A stretch of DNA of 64,000 nt. Source: Streptosporangium roseum DSM 43021 (lineage in GTDB: Bacteria; Actinomycetota; Actinomycetes; Streptosporangiales; Streptosporangiaceae). The notes beneath the pieces were generated by a model. The model saw nothing but the letters and a program-made list of their open reading frames with translations, made no database searches and was not told the origin of the DNA. Shown piece after piece: positions 63,310 to 64,000 of the stretch. Position numbers and translations under genes: made by a program. Location of the stretch: NCBI RefSeq assembly GCF_000024865.1, contig NC_013595.1:9796001-9860000 (forward strand), written 5' to 3'. Numbering within the stretch: position 1 is the stretch's first letter; every line of letters starts with the position of its first letter.

Positions 63310-63895
63310 CGCGCTTCAGCGTGCCCGCCAGGCCGGGAGTGTTCCAGACGTCCACCACGAGGATCTTGGACTTGGGCAGGAACCACTCGCGCTGGTCGAA
63401 GGTCGCGGTCTGCTCACCGTTGCCGTACTTCACGCACCGGCCGAACCAGGATCGGTAGTGGGCCTTGTGCCCCGGGCCGACCTGGCGCAGCCCGGCCACG
63501 GTGGCCTTGCCGAGGACCTGGCCGTGCTTGCCGTTGAACGGGCAGCGCTGCACGTCGCTGGCGGGGTAGAAGGGCCGCTCGGGCGTGTAGGCCGAGAAAC
63601 CCTCGTGCCCGTACTTGATCACCTTCGGGCCGAACAGCCAGAAGGCGTCGCACTTCGGGGTGAAGTAGCCGGCGGAGGGCTTGCCGCACGCCCCGGTTAT
63701 CACCTTGACCCGGTCGCCGTCGCGATACACCCCCCAGCTGGAGGGGATCGTCAGGTTCATCCCGCGAAAGGACAGGATCTGCGTGGCCGAGGCGGACGTG
63801 GCGGAGGCGGACGAGGTCGAGGCGGAGGCGACCATCGGGGTGACGAGCATGGCGGCGCCGGCCAGCGCGGCGAGGGCGTAAGCGGTCTTTCTCAT
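63296..63895 (-). CDS. Secreted protein of unknown function
   Basis: A 199-residue protein. Signal peptide about 1-25 (RKTAYALAALAGAAMLVTPMVASA), then a short Ser/Ala/Thr stretch and a compact domain with four cysteines (GACGKPS, PKCDAFW, RCPFNG, GRCVKYG) that could form two disulfides. No enzyme motif is recognised. Tail-to-tail overlap of 14 bp with the MFS gene. Confidence 0.8.
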   Translation of the reverse strand: MRKTAYALAALAGAAMLVTPMVASASTSSASATSASATQILSFRGMNLTIPSSWGVYRDGDRVKVITGACGKPSAGYFTPKCDAFWLFGPKVIKYGHEGFSAYTPERPFYPASDVQRCPFNGKHGQVLGKATVAGLRQVGPGHKAHYRSWFGRCVKYGNGEQTATFDQREWFLPKSKILVVDVWNTPGLAGTLKRATWS

Positions 63896-63929
63896 GCGGC
63901 GAAGCTACTTGCCCCGACTTGCCAACGAC

Positions 63930-64000
63930 TTAACGCCCAATGGCATCGGCGATGGAGCCGAGCAGCTTCATCACCCCGGAGGGCCCGTCCACGACGATGT
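63930..64000 (-). CDS. C-terminal end of a gene leaving the window
   Basis: The last about 22 codons (VVDGPSGVMKLLGSIADAIG, stop TAA 63930-63932) are open to the window edge. The pattern resembles the end of trehalose-6-phosphate phosphatases (VDGPxxVxxLLxxIA), and otsA lies 1.9 kb away, but so short a piece cannot prove it. Confidence 0.4.
   Translation of the reverse strand, partial: IVVDGPSGVMKLLGSIADAIGR

Overview
The window is high-GC DNA with many GTG and TTG starts, short intergenic gaps and families typical of actinomycetes (DUF3027, DUF2530, an SCO7613-type membrane protein, XPB helicase with its partner, HelD, solo GroEL, alpha-lytic-type secreted proteases). Gene content and order are streptomycete-like. 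The many S1E proteases and large membrane proteins fit Streptosporangiaceae (Streptosporangium or Nonomuraea relatives), but that placement is inference.

Layout. 1-8.7 kb: a MacAB-type efflux operon (adaptor, ATPase, permease, small DUF5666-like protein), a second divergent adaptor with a very long low-complexity insert, and two paralogous OmpR-family response regulators, one cut by the window edge and one paired with a histidine kinase. 8.7-11 kb: L-2-hydroxyglutarate oxidase and an NAD-dependent epimerase. 11-17.6 kb: a secreted carbohydrate-binding-like protein, a 1312-residue SCO7613-type membrane protein and a secreted propeller-like protein. This stretch is rich in minisatellites, with a 23-nt array, a 16-nt array and several in-frame repeats. 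17.9-21.5 kb: aldo/keto reductase, ThpR, and an MFS pump with its MarR regulator.

21.5-25.9 kb is an accessory island between MarR-MFS and an NCS2 purine permease. It holds a broken VapC, an AAA ATPase with a nuclease-like tail behind a perfect palindrome, and a winged-helix regulator coupled to a two-lobed retropepsin-like protease. Two decayed copies of the 3' end of an NCS2 permease gene punctuate these modules, and the intact gene closes the island. 27.9-29.5 kb is an IS701-like element that lost nearly all of its transposase and carries ArsR, SRPBCC and DUF1579-like genes between its terminal inverted repeats. Its right end supplies the stop codon of a sacsin/Hsp90-like gene.

32.7-45.5 kb is mostly housekeeping: DUF3027, MFS, a cold-shock protein, HAD phosphatase, TetR, the WYL-containing XPB partner, a GYGQQ-repeat membrane protein, XPB, HelD and a GNAT acetyltransferase. 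46-50 kb holds groL with two CIRCE operators, a cold-shock gene, and a CysO-like sulfur carrier behind a threonine-synthase-family gene. That last pair is headed by a clear SAM-I riboswitch, which points to methionine rather than threonine synthesis.

51-60 kb is an array of five tandem secreted S1E proteases directly downstream of an ECF-type sigma factor gene. One spacer contains a scar of the sigma gene's last codons, which shows how the array grew. 60.6-64 kb holds trehalose-6-phosphate synthase, an MFS transporter, a secreted protein and the last codons of a gene leaving the window.
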